Source: CAZRVH01 sp964603635 (lineage in GTDB: Bacteria > Patescibacteriota > Gracilibacteria > Peribacterales > Peribacteraceae). From it: a stretch of 56,255 nt of DNA. A program made the translations under genes and the position numbers. Numbering within the stretch: position 1 is the first letter of the stretch; each line of letters opens with the position of its first letter. The stretch lies in assembly GCA_964603635.1 (NCBI GenBank), contig CAZRVH010000006.1, forward strand, positions 1 through 56,255, written 5' to 3'. Under the pieces are notes generated by a model that worked only from the letters and a program-made list of their open reading frames with translations, was not told where the DNA came from and did no database searches. Of this stretch, positions 1-7,762 are shown in pieces.

Positions 1-656
1 ATCACCTGGTTCGTGAAGTCCTCGGTGGTGGTGTAGACGACCGTCGCCTTCGGCATCTGTTTCAGAATCGCGTTACCCGTCGCCTGCAAAAGGTGCGTCT
101 TGCCGAGTCCTACGCCTCCGTAGAGGAAGAGCGGGTTGTACTTGCCACCCGGTTGCGCGGCCACGGCCTGGCACGCGGCGTACGCGAGGCGATTGTTGGA
201 CCCCACGATAAAATTCTCCATCGTGTAGCGCGGGCTCAGGATCTTGCTGACGATCCCCTCCGCCATCCTCACCTCCTGCTTGCCCGTCACCTTGCGCTTT
301 TTCTGCTCGGGGAAGGCGGCCAGAAGATCGAACGTACGCAGCGGATCATCCTTCAATCCCCCGTCCACTTTGTAGACGACCTGTTCGATACCCGGGTCCA
401 TCTCCTGCGCGAATTGCAGCGTGAGCGCGCGGTAATGCTCCAAATGCCAGTTAAGAGACATCGGCAGGGGCAATCCGACGACGAGCGTTCCCTCCTCCTT
501 TCCCAAAATCGCCGTATCGCGGAACCACGTGATGAACTGGCTGCGCGGGATTTTGGGCTCGATCTTCCCGAGGATCTCCAGCCAGAGATCTTTGAAAGCC
601 GGACTGACACCGCCTAACGGGGCCACCGGTTCAACGGAAGAGACGGAAGACGTCAT
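1..656 (-). CDS. dnaA: Chromosomal replication initiator DnaA (3' part lost at window edge)
   Basis: The visible 218 residues are the N-terminal part of DnaA, the AAA+ ATPase that binds DnaA boxes and melts the replication origin. A domain-I-like segment (about residues 20-100) is followed by the start of the ATPase domain with the Walker A motif GGVGLGKTHL at 180-189, preceded by YNPLFLYG. The frame runs off the window, so Walker B, sensor and DNA-binding domains are not seen. The ATG at 656 lies inside the last codons of rseP (26-base overlap), so the two genes are co-transcribed and probably translationally coupled. Pairing dnaA with rseP instead of dnaN is unusual. Paired DnaA boxes upstream of rseP suggest autoregulation. 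Confidence 0.95.
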   Translation of the reverse strand, partial: MTSSVSSVEPVAPLGGVSPAFKDLWLEILGKIEPKIPRSQFITWFRDTAILGKEEGTLVVGLPLPMSLNWHLEHYRALTLQFAQEMDPGIEQVVYKVDGGLKDDPLRTFDLLAAFPEQKKRKVTGKQEVRMAEGIVSKILSPRYTMENFIVGSNNRLAYAACQAVAAQPGGKYNPLFLYGGVGLGKTHLLQATGNAILKQMPKATVVYTTTEDFTNQV

Positions 657-1740
657 AGAAAGTAACGATGAGAATCAGGAGTATCAACACGGCGAATCCG
701 ATCGCGTTGACAATCGCCTCGATACGGCGATTCCCCGGCTTCACGAAAATTTCGGAGAGCACGAAAATGAGACGGCCTCCGTCCAACGCGGGGAACGGCA
801 AGATGTTGAGCACGGCCAGGCTGAGGCTGAGGAGCGCCACAAGGCGCAGGTACACGATGAATCCCTCTTGCACCGACGTGTACGTCAGCTGCGCGATGCC
901 GATGATGCCCGTGACGCCCGCGGGGACCTGTCCACTCTGTGCCAAGGATCCGAACAAGCGTCCGATGCCGAGCACCGTCTGCGAGGTCACGACGGCCGTT
1001 TCCCGAACCGACAGAACGGCGGCCTCGACGATGTTGCGTTTCGGAGCCGAAAGTTCCAGCGGGATGGTGCGAAGGTAAATGCCGGTCTTGCCCTGGTCGA
1101 CGCGGACGACGGTCGTCTTCTGTTCCGTTCCATCGCCTGCCGGAATATACGCATACGTCGCGCGGCGCTTTCCTTCCTGCAACGTCACCACGTCTCCCGG
1201 GCGCACCACGGGCTTGCCGTCGATGGAAATCAGAATGCTCCCCTTGGGAATTTTTGCCTCCTCCGCGCCTCCGCCGGAAAGGACATCATCGATGACGACC
1301 CCGAGCTTCATGTGGATGTCGCCACGAGCCGCAGCGGCTTCCATTTCTTCCAACGTAAGATACGTCGGGATCCACTGTCCATAGGAGAATCCAAACAGGA
1401 AGATGAGGATGGCAAGCAGGAAATTCATCCCGACGCCCGCGGTGAGAATGATGCAGCGCGTGAGAATGCTTGCGTGCGCGAAACTGCCCTTGGATTTCTT
1501 TCCGGACTCCTCCTCGTTCTCTCCTTTCAAACGCACGAATCCTCCGAACGGAATCCAGTTCAACGTGAACGCCGTGCCCTGCCACGTAAAAAGTTTCTTT
1601 GCTTTCGGCGGCAATCCGAAGCCGAATTCCTCCACGACGATCCCGGCCCTGCGCGCCGCGACGAAATGTCCGAATTCATGAATGAGAATGAGTCCCGTAA
1701 TCAGGAAGAAAAACGCGAGGGCGGAGACGATCAGAAGCAT
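631..1740 (-). CDS. rseP: RseP-type site-2 zinc metalloprotease
   Basis: Integral membrane protease of the M50/S2P family, which cuts transmembrane segments of regulators or cleared signal peptides. The zinc motif HEFGH lies at residues 21-25 in the first membrane helix, and the third ligand motif ALDGG is near 318-322 in a later helix. A PDZ-like region lies between them (about 150-220). The length of 369 residues fits the single-PDZ form. A possible -10 (TACGAT, 1755 to 1750) ends nine bases before the ATG, which implies an almost leaderless message. The 3' end overlaps dnaA. The substrate cannot be inferred: no sigma or anti-sigma factor is nearby. Confidence 0.93.
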   Translation of the reverse strand: MLLIVSALAFFFLITGLILIHEFGHFVAARRAGIVVEEFGFGLPPKAKKLFTWQGTAFTLNWIPFGGFVRLKGENEEESGKKSKGSFAHASILTRCIILTAGVGMNFLLAILIFLFGFSYGQWIPTYLTLEEMEAAAARGDIHMKLGVVIDDVLSGGGAEEAKIPKGSILISIDGKPVVRPGDVVTLQEGKRRATYAYIPAGDGTEQKTTVVRVDQGKTGIYLRTIPLELSAPKRNIVEAAVLSVRETAVVTSQTVLGIGRLFGSLAQSGQVPAGVTGIIGIAQLTYTSVQEGFIVYLRLVALLSLSLAVLNILPFPALDGGRLIFVLSEIFVKPGNRRIEAIVNAIGFAVLILLILIVTFYDVFRLFR

Positions 1741-1763
1741 GGGACGTCCATCGTACCCACGAT

Positions 1764-1788
1764 GTGGAAAACAGAAAAGTTTTCCACA
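1764..1788. promoter_or_regulatory. Inverted pair of DnaA boxes upstream of rseP-dnaA
   Basis: TGTGGAAAAC and GTTTTCCACA form a perfect 10-base inverted repeat around a 5-base spacer. Each arm contains TTTTCCACA, which matches the DnaA box consensus TTWTNCACA. The pair lies just upstream of the proposed -10 for rseP-dnaA, at the usual -35 position. This suggests that DnaA represses its own operon; a role as part of oriC is also possible. Confidence 0.6.
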
Positions 1789-1865
1789 CGCATATTCGGT
1801 TGCACCTCTCCATGCTTCGGAGTTGCGATAACAGTTTGTCGAAGATAGGCGTCATTACAAAAAAT

Positions 1866-2513
1866 TTATCCGAGTGCGAGCACAAGTGCTTCCACCCTCA
1901 CCACGCCCGCTTCCTTCAGGACACGCGCACATGCGTCAAGCGTCGAGCCCGTGGTGGCGATATCATCGACAAGCACCACGGAGTATGGCATCGGGGCATT
2001 GCCGCGGACGGCGAATGCGTCTTTCACCGATGAGCGACGTTGCGTGCGATTCCTCCACGCCTGGTGACCGGTGGGACGCGTGCGCACCAGAATGTGCTTC
2101 ACCTTCCATCCGCGTACCGCCCCGACCGACTCCGCGAGCAGCGTGGCCTGGTTGAACCCGCGCGCGAAGTGGCGCGACCAATGGAGGGGCACGGGGCACA
2201 GCACGGGCACCTGCTCCTGACGCAAAAGCGGCGTCGCCCGCACCATCAATTGCCCCAGGAATCGCGCGAGCGACGGAACCCGTTTGTATTTGAACGTCCG
2301 TACCGCATCTTGCAGCAGCGGCAGCGCGTCATACGAACCGTACGCGACAAGCCGGTCCAGATTGAGGATGCCGCGCCGTTGCAACGCGAGTCGCTCCTCA
2401 TAGACCGGATTGCTCCGGAACAAAGGGGAATCTTTGCCGGTGATCCACTCCCCTTCCTGGTGCCGGGCAAGGGAACGAATGGGGAAGAAGAGATCCAGAA
2501 AGAGTTTGAGCAT
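1866..2513 (-). CDS. comF: ComF family phosphoribosyltransferase-like protein
   Basis: 215 residues. The C-terminal phosphoribosyltransferase fold is shown by the PRPP-loop motif VLVDDIATTGST near residues 180-192, with the ComF-typical CPVPLHWSRHFARGFNQA upstream of it. ComF proteins support DNA uptake during natural competence. The usual N-terminal zinc finger with four cysteines is missing: the N-terminus (LFLDLFFPIRSLARHQEGEW) keeps the flanking pattern without the Cys pairs. The ATG at 2513 was chosen because it starts at the conserved LDLFFP segment; an upstream ATG at 2639 would run through the tRNA-Val gene. The gene reads away from the tRNA and toward rseP. Confidence 0.85.
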   Translation of the reverse strand: MLKLFLDLFFPIRSLARHQEGEWITGKDSPLFRSNPVYEERLALQRRGILNLDRLVAYGSYDALPLLQDAVRTFKYKRVPSLARFLGQLMVRATPLLRQEQVPVLCPVPLHWSRHFARGFNQATLLAESVGAVRGWKVKHILVRTRPTGHQAWRNRTQRRSSVKDAFAVRGNAPMPYSVVLVDDIATTGSTLDACARVLKEAGVVRVEALVLALG

Positions 2514-2633
2514 GGCTATAGCATGCGATATGCCTGCCAAAAGGGCAGGAAGCTTGTGAAGACCGCCTTGTGGGAACACCGCGAAGTTGGTACCCTGCGT
2601 GGGCTTTTGAGGTTCCAAAGAACCGAAGAACAA

Positions 2634-2710
2634 GGGCAATTAGCTCAGCTGGCTAGAGCGCCACATTGACATTGTGGAGGTCACTGGTTCAAGTCCAGTA
2701 TTGCCCACCA
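2634..2710 (+). tRNA. tRNA-Val (anticodon GAC)
   Basis: Complete cloverleaf of 77 bases: acceptor GGGCAAT/ATTGCCC, D arm starting GCTCAGCTGG, anticodon stem CCACA/TGTGG with loop TTGACAT (anticodon GAC), T arm ACTGG/CCAGT, and encoded ACCA end. A degenerate copy follows 16 bases downstream. Confidence 0.95.
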
Positions 2711-2726
2711 TCGATACCTAAGAAGA

Positions 2727-2877
2727 GGGCAATTAGCTCAGCTGCCCTGTTTCGCTTGTCGAAACAGAAATAAAAATAACGCCACATCCTGTCGCGACAT
2801 GATCCCGCAGCCGCGGGATGGAGGTCACTGGTTCAAACGTGTCCCGAGATTGTCGAAGGGGCCAGCATTGCCCGCCA
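2727..2877 (+). pseudogene. Degenerate tRNA-Val copy with inserted hairpins in its loops
   Basis: 2727-2744 is identical to the first 18 bases of the tRNA-Val next door. The D loop is then replaced by 35 bases that begin with a hairpin (CTGTTTCG...CGAAACAG) and an A-rich tail. The copy resumes with CGCCACAT at 2780. A second insert in the anticodon loop (2788-2818) contains the palindrome TGTCGCGACA and the hairpin ATCCCGC-AGCC-GCGGGAT. The T arm resumes at 2819-2836, is broken again in the T loop, and the acceptor ATTGCCC is found at 2867-2873. A copy of tRNA-Ile at 19201 is broken at the same places with related inserts. It cannot act as a normal tRNA. Confidence 0.8.
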
Positions 2878-2962
2878 CGTTCATCCGGCGAAGCGAAGAT
2901 GGAAAGGAATCATTCAAACACAGTACAATCCGAAGTTTCATAAAGATGTCATCCAAAGGCAT

Positions 2963-3676
2963 TCAAGATCCAGCCCGAATCTCCTCTTCGATTTTCTGAC
3001 GGATAAACAACGGAATTGATTCAGGATCTATTTCCATGCCCTTCGTCCCTAGATACTCGGCTATTTTCGTCTCGGTAATGGCTGCGGTGTGCTCCTCGGC
3101 TTGAAAATACGCATCATCAAGATGGGGGTAACGCACGCGTCCGCGCCTGAAGCGTATAGGCCAAGGTTCGATTTGAGAACCATCGCATATGCTATCCGCA
3201 TACCTGGCAATTTCCTGCAAAGACAAGCCCTCGTCGCGCCTTGCACGCGCCAGCATTTCATGCGGCGAAATTTTCGTTGCCTCCATCGCTTCCCTCGAAC
3301 CCGGGGGCAGGCTTGCGATCCATTCATCGACTTTGGCGCACTCTGCCGGAGATAGTTCTAAGGTGTTTTTGTCGATTCTTTTGTCCCAATCATGAATAAC
3401 CAAACCGCAACGCAAAGCGTCGCGTTGTCCGGCGGGAAGATCCAGTAATATCGCCAGCGTATCCGCTACCTTCCCGGCCATTAGCGAATGCTCTGCCACG
3501 TTTCTCCACCCGTGCTTTTTAAGCAATTTTCCACCTCGAAAGAGAATGCGCATGGCACAGCGCTGTTGCAGGGCGAAAGACCCAAAAAAATCCCTCCTTT
3601 TTTCTACGAACGAAGGCGATGGATCACATGACTCCTGTGTAATTGGCCTGTCTATGGGCTCTTTTGGGGAATTCAT
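2963..3676 (-). CDS. HD-domain protein, probable phosphohydrolase
   Basis: 237 residues. An HD superfamily metal site is suggested by AEHS (His63) and VIHDWDK (His95-Asp96) in a helical region; such proteins hydrolyse phosphate esters of nucleotides. The substrate cannot be told. The ATG at 3676 was chosen over an upstream one at 3838 because the extra 54 residues are Cys-rich, look non-coding and run into the divergent gene. The upstream region is very AT-rich, with TATAAT 15 bases before the start and a perfect 16-base palindrome at 3709-3724. Base composition is lower in GC than its neighbours, so acquisition by transfer is possible. Confidence 0.75.
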   Translation of the reverse strand: MNSPKEPIDRPITQESCDPSPSFVEKRRDFFGSFALQQRCAMRILFRGGKLLKKHGWRNVAEHSLMAGKVADTLAILLDLPAGQRDALRCGLVIHDWDKRIDKNTLELSPAECAKVDEWIASLPPGSREAMEATKISPHEMLARARRDEGLSLQEIARYADSICDGSQIEPWPIRFRRGRVRYPHLDDAYFQAEEHTAAITETKIAEYLGTKGMEIDPESIPLFIRQKIEEEIRAGS

Positions 3677-3708
3677 ACGCTTAATATGTAAATTATAACA
3701 TAATATAA

Positions 3709-3724
3709 ATATATTGCAATATAT
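3709..3724. promoter_or_regulatory. AT-rich palindrome between divergent genes
   Basis: ATATATTGCAATATAT is a perfect 16-base palindrome 32 bases upstream of the HD gene start and 45 bases upstream of the divergent membrane-protein gene. It could be an operator for a dimeric regulator; nothing in the window identifies one. Confidence 0.35.
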
Positions 3725-3753
3725 GCATGACAGACAAAAGTGCCTATTTTCGC

Positions 3754-3759
3754 TATAAT
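3754..3759 (+). promoter_or_regulatory. -10 element (TATAAT) for the 3770 gene
   Basis: Perfect -10 hexamer ending 10 bases before the ATG at 3770, giving a predicted 5' UTR of only a few bases. No clear -35 is seen. Confidence 0.6.
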
Positions 3760-3769
3760 AAGAGGATTT

Positions 3770-4240
3770 ATGGAAACAAACACACCCCCCCTTCTCCAGT
3801 GGAACGCGCCCGTGCGCCCCATCGTGGAACGCACCCAAAAGTGGTACATGGTCGGCGGCATCACCGTCCTTGTCGTCGCGTCGTACGGAATCCTGACAAA
3901 CTCCTGGCCGCTGGCCGTGGTGAGCGTCCTATGCGGCGCGGTCTACTTTCTGCTCCGCGACCACAAGCCGCGCGAGACGGCATGCGCCCTGTACGAATCC
4001 GGCGTGATGTACGACGGCACGTTCCATCGTTGGGACTCGTTCATCGGATTCTGGGTCCTGGACACCGCCGAATACACGGAGTTGCACTTGTCCCGCGGGG
4101 AAAAGAAAAGGGATCTCATCATCCAAATGCCCGGCATCCCGGCGGATGACATGAGGGTTGCCTGCGGCGGCTTTCTCCGCGAATTAACGGACAGAAAGGA
4201 AAGTATCATTGACATTTTTACCCGCATCGCTAAACTCTAA
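3770..4240 (+). CDS. Small membrane protein with two N-terminal helices
   Basis: 156 residues of unknown function. Two hydrophobic segments (about residues 27-43 and 46-63) are joined by a very short turn. A soluble C-terminal domain follows that resembles the cytoplasmic PH-like domain of many two-helix bacterial membrane proteins (inference from layout only). The ATG at 3770 was chosen over one 30 bases upstream because a TATAAT lies 10 bases before it. The stop codon is followed directly by the ATG of the 951-residue gene with no spacer, so the two are probably co-expressed. Confidence 0.7.
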   Translation: METNTPPLLQWNAPVRPIVERTQKWYMVGGITVLVVASYGILTNSWPLAVVSVLCGAVYFLLRDHKPRETACALYESGVMYDGTFHRWDSFIGFWVLDTAEYTELHLSRGEKKRDLIIQMPGIPADDMRVACGGFLRELTDRKESIIDIFTRIAKL

Positions 4241-7096
4241 ATGCTGCCGTTCCACGGTCGCTGGCGCAACGCATCCAAACGGGCTCTCGAAAGAGAAGCT
4301 CGGCTTCTGATGTACGCCATCGGTCCCGATGATGATGAAGAAGAAGGCGACGAAGGCGAAGTGATTGGAAACGTGGCAGGCGGACGTGCGGAGGGTGCCG
4401 GGGAACAGGAACAGGGGGAAGGCAGGGGGGAAGCACATGCGGGGGTTTCGGAGCAAGTAGCGGCCATCGCGGAATTCGAACGTCGCAAATTCAAACGCGC
4501 CTTGCAACCACAGGACGGGAACGAAGGGGTTTCATCATTCGAGATCCTGTCGGAAGCGACGGAAACGGTAACGCAGATGCATGATTTGCAGCAGAAAATC
4601 GCAGTCACCGGAGAAATGATCCGGGAAGTAAACGAGAAAGACCCGGAGTATCTGGGCGAATCGGTGAGCATCCAGTTGAACGGATACAAAACGACGGTCG
4701 ATACCATCAGGCGGCATGTGGAAAGCCGGAGGGAGGCGATGCAAGAATTACAGCTTGTGCAGTGGGAACACGGGGAACTGCCTCCCGGCGTCTTCGTTGC
4801 AAACCTGGAACGATACGTCTCCAAGACACAGGCAATGGACGCCCAAGGCACGTCGGATGACGAACGGAAAAGGACGGACCTGATCGCACAGCGCATGAAA
4901 ACAGAAGGATCGGCTGAGTTGAGTGAGTTCGACAAAGCGGAACAAATACGCTCCTTCGACAGGGAAATCGCCATCCTCACGCGGCGTATCGAGGATCTCC
5001 CCGCGCGTACGCATGCCCGTCGCTCGCTGTTGGAAAACGCCCGGCGGGAGTATGAGAATATCAATCGACGCAAACCCAGCGGCTTGGCGTATGACCTTGT
5101 GAAAGACAGGATCGCAAGCCCCGAAGAACTGTGGACCTACTACGATATCAATGAAAAAAAGGACATCATCAGGGGGATGAACCGGGAAAGCGGCATGGAT
5201 GCGCTGCTTGGGGAAACGATGGAAACCATCAACAGAATCCGCAAGCCGCTCGACAGCGCCAACCTGGCCCACAAGATCATCGAGCTTCAAAAAAACCTGA
5301 AGATCACCCAAATGGAACTCTTGAAAAAGGAAAGACTGGGTTTGCCTGATGAAACCGTAACCGACAGCGCCTCCACGACCCTGCAAACGCGCGCGGCCGA
5401 CATCCTTAGGTTACCGCAACGGCTCGTCAAGGGAGTGAATGCAACGCTCGGCATAGAGTGGACGAACTTGGGGGAAATCGCCGATGGATTTACAAAACTA
5501 ATGGAAAGCATCGCAGAAGGAAAAAAGCGCCGCAGGCTGGGACGCGTGGCACATAACGCCCTGTTGATGGGACGCATCGCCAGCATCATCCCCGGAATGG
5601 GAGGAAGGGACCTCGTCCAAGTCTTGGCGGAACAACAGGAAGGAGAGCAAAACGAGGTCAAGGACTCCTTCAAGAAAGAATTGGGCGATTCGCGCAACGA
5701 CTTCGGGTTCACGGACTTGTTTGGCAACGATGGAAACGGCGGCAGACTCAAGGAATTCGCGAACGCAGGCGATATGAACAGGACCCGCGCGGTTCTGGAA
5801 TTCGCGGCGGGAAAAGGACTCTTGTTCGATATCGAAGAGCAGTCCGCCAATGAATACGTATTTCCCGGCAATTACAAGATCCATGACATCGTTCCGAAGG
5901 ACTGGAATACGGCGCAGGTTGATACGTACTTTGACAATCTCAAATACATGAACAACGAAGGCAAGGCCGCGGCCAGGAAAGCCGGGGCACAGTACGTCGC
6001 GGGACGATCGAACGCGGACGGATACGTGGAACCGTTCCAGGGAGCAGTCAATAGCCTCAGTATCTGGTTCGCACGCGGCATCGTGGACAAGGCCATGGAG
6101 AAGGTGTCGGACGGGGAAATGTCCACGCGCCTCACCCTGGCCATCGTGGATGCCTGGGAAAACAGCGCCCTGTTCCGCAGGTATGTCCCGAGGGAATGGC
6201 TGGACAGCATATGCGGCGTCGGAAAACAGATGTTGATCGGCATGATCAAATACGAAAAAGATATCCTCCGGGACGCGGCCAGGAACGGCGAAACGGATAT
6301 CTCCAAGGCCAAGGACGACAAAGACGGAAACGAATCGCAACTGGGCAAGATGGTGGTCGCGGCGCGACAGTACCTGCTGAAGTTGGATCCGAGCATCGCT
6401 CCCAACGGAGACAAGAAGAAAAAGGCGAAATTCGACCTCATGCTCTCCAAACTCCTGGCATCGCAGACCGTCACTTTGCCCAACAAAAAGAAAGCGACCA
6501 TCTACAGCGAGGAACTGGCTCCGCTGCACATCCACTACTATCCGGACCAGATGCGCGACGTGCCCGTGGCGGAGCTGGGAGACGACTTCTTCATCAAGAG
6601 ATCCGAAATTATCCGCGGCAACCTCGAGGTGTACAGAGCCGTGGGCGCGGTGAACCAATCCGGATTCGCCAACCCCGTGAAAGCCCGTTACTTCTTCTCG
6701 CATATCATCAGTGCCTATGAGGAACTGAAAGACCTGGCCAAAAGCGGGGACCCCGCGCAGCGCGTGGAAATGGCGCGCGCAGCGGAAGTGCTGCGCAGCA
6801 AGGCCAGGCCGAACATGGATGGATGGATCGAGAAGGCCCTTGCGAACTCGGGCGCGGCGATGGTGCTCAGCGAACAGCACAAGGACCAGAACGGCCGCTA
6901 CCTCGTCCTGACCCTGTTGGAACTGGGGCTCATCTCGATCGAGAAGATCGAGCAAATGGCCGGCGGCAACAATAAATATGCGCTTCAATTACTGGAAAGC
7001 CTTGCCAAGAGTAAAAACATCGAGCCCGAGATGAAGCGACAAGCCCAGGCAAGCTACGAGCTCCACAAAAAAGGGGGCGGACGGAGGGCCGCGTAA
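4241..7096 (+). CDS. Large hypothetical protein, 951 residues, charged and coiled-coil rich
   Basis: No family recognised. The N-terminus (about residues 25-75) is very acidic and Gly/Glu-rich. Residues about 100-420 are helical with heptad-like patterns and many Glu/Lys/Arg. The rest is a mixed-charge, probably alpha-helical domain ending in a basic tail (KKGGGRRAA). There is no signal peptide or clear membrane segment, so it is probably cytoplasmic. Codon use and GC match the core genes. It starts on the base after the stop of the membrane protein at 3770-4240 and is followed 44 bases later by dut. It may be a lineage-specific structural or scaffold protein; function unknown. Confidence 0.75.
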   Translation: MLPFHGRWRNASKRALEREARLLMYAIGPDDDEEEGDEGEVIGNVAGGRAEGAGEQEQGEGRGEAHAGVSEQVAAIAEFERRKFKRALQPQDGNEGVSSFEILSEATETVTQMHDLQQKIAVTGEMIREVNEKDPEYLGESVSIQLNGYKTTVDTIRRHVESRREAMQELQLVQWEHGELPPGVFVANLERYVSKTQAMDAQGTSDDERKRTDLIAQRMKTEGSAELSEFDKAEQIRSFDREIAILTRRIEDLPARTHARRSLLENARREYENINRRKPSGLAYDLVKDRIASPEELWTYYDINEKKDIIRGMNRESGMDALLGETMETINRIRKPLDSANLAHKIIELQKNLKITQMELLKKERLGLPDETVTDSASTTLQTRAADILRLPQRLVKGVNATLGIEWTNLGEIADGFTKLMESIAEGKKRRRLGRVAHNALLMGRIASIIPGMGGRDLVQVLAEQQEGEQNEVKDSFKKELGDSRNDFGFTDLFGNDGNGGRLKEFANAGDMNRTRAVLEFAAGKGLLFDIEEQSANEYVFPGNYKIHDIVPKDWNTAQVDTYFDNLKYMNNEGKAAARKAGAQYVAGRSNADGYVEPFQGAVNSLSIWFARGIVDKAMEKVSDGEMSTRLTLAIVDAWENSALFRRYVPREWLDSICGVGKQMLIGMIKYEKDILRDAARNGETDISKAKDDKDGNESQLGKMVVAARQYLLKLDPSIAPNGDKKKKAKFDLMLSKLLASQTVTLPNKKKATIYSEELAPLHIHYYPDQMRDVPVAELGDDFFIKRSEIIRGNLEVYRAVGAVNQSGFANPVKARYFFSHIISAYEELKDLAKSGDPAQRVEMARAAEVLRSKARPNMDGWIEKALANSGAAMVLSEQHKDQNGRYLVLTLLELGLISIEKIEQMAGGNNKYALQLLESLAKSKNIEPEMKRQAQASYELHKKGGGRRAA

Positions 7097-7140
7097 GTCC
7101 GCTTGATCGGAAGCGCATACACCCCTAGCGTAGTGGCCGT

Positions 7141-7578
7141 ATGAACGTAGACATCCGCCGCATCGACCCCGGACTCCCGCTCCCCCCGTATTCCACGTCG
7201 GGAGCCATCGCCTTCGACGTCATTACGCGCGAGACGACGATCATCGAACCGAAGCAGATCGGGTTGATCCCGGGCAACGTAATCGTAAAAGTGCCGGAGG
7301 GTTATGCCCTATTGCTCTTCCCGCGCTCGTCCATGCCGCGCAAGAAAGGATTGGTCTTTCCCCACTCCGCGGGACTCATCGACCAGGATTACCACGGCGA
7401 GACCGACGAACTGATGGTCCAGGTACAGAACATCACGGATGCACCCGTCACCGTGGAACGCGGCGAGCGCATCGCGCAGGGCGTCTTCGTGCAGATCGGA
7501 AAGGCGGAGTGGAACGAAGTGGAAGGACACGGGGCGGAGACACGAGGGGGGTTTGGGACGACGGGAACGGGGGTGTGA
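7141..7578 (+). CDS. dut: dUTP diphosphatase
   Basis: Hydrolyses dUTP to dUMP and pyrophosphate, keeping uracil out of DNA. All five trimeric dUTPase motifs are present in 145 residues: GAIAFDV (21-27), PRSS (61-64), GLIDQDYHGE (78-87), ERGERIAQGVF (107-117) and the C-terminal RGGFGTTG (135-142) that closes over the active site. The length is normal for the family. The catalytic Asp of motif 3 is present. It follows the 951-residue gene on the same strand. Confidence 0.95.
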   Translation: MNVDIRRIDPGLPLPPYSTSGAIAFDVITRETTIIEPKQIGLIPGNVIVKVPEGYALLLFPRSSMPRKKGLVFPHSAGLIDQDYHGETDELMVQVQNITDAPVTVERGERIAQGVFVQIGKAEWNEVEGHGAETRGGFGTTGTGV

Positions 7579-7608
7579 GGGGTTGCGAGGAATCCAGGAA
7601 AACAACGC

Positions 7609-7685
7609 AATCAAAGGAATCAAGGATTCCGGCTATCTCGGGTTCTCACTCTTTGATTTCTTTGTCTGCCTTGATTCCTTTGATT
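7609..7685. repeat. Long inverted repeat between convergent dut and ftsZ
   Basis: A 17-base arm (AATCAAAGGAATCAAGG, 7609-7625) is repeated exactly in inverted form at 7669-7685, with a 43-base loop that contains further variants of the same unit. It lies between the stop codons of convergent genes and may serve as a bidirectional terminator, although there is no T-tract. It belongs to the general pattern of short-unit inverted repeats in this window. Confidence 0.7.
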
Positions 7686-7762
7686 ACCTCGGTCATTGCC
7701 CCCTCATGAAAAGAGACCACTTGCGTGGCCCCCATTCATCATCATGGCTTGTTGATGCGTAA

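Noticed and set aside
5498..6988. Long open frame (496 codons) on the minus strand
   Set aside because: It lies opposite the 951-residue gene, has a His/Val/Arg-rich composition typical of antisense translation, and no motif or start signal.
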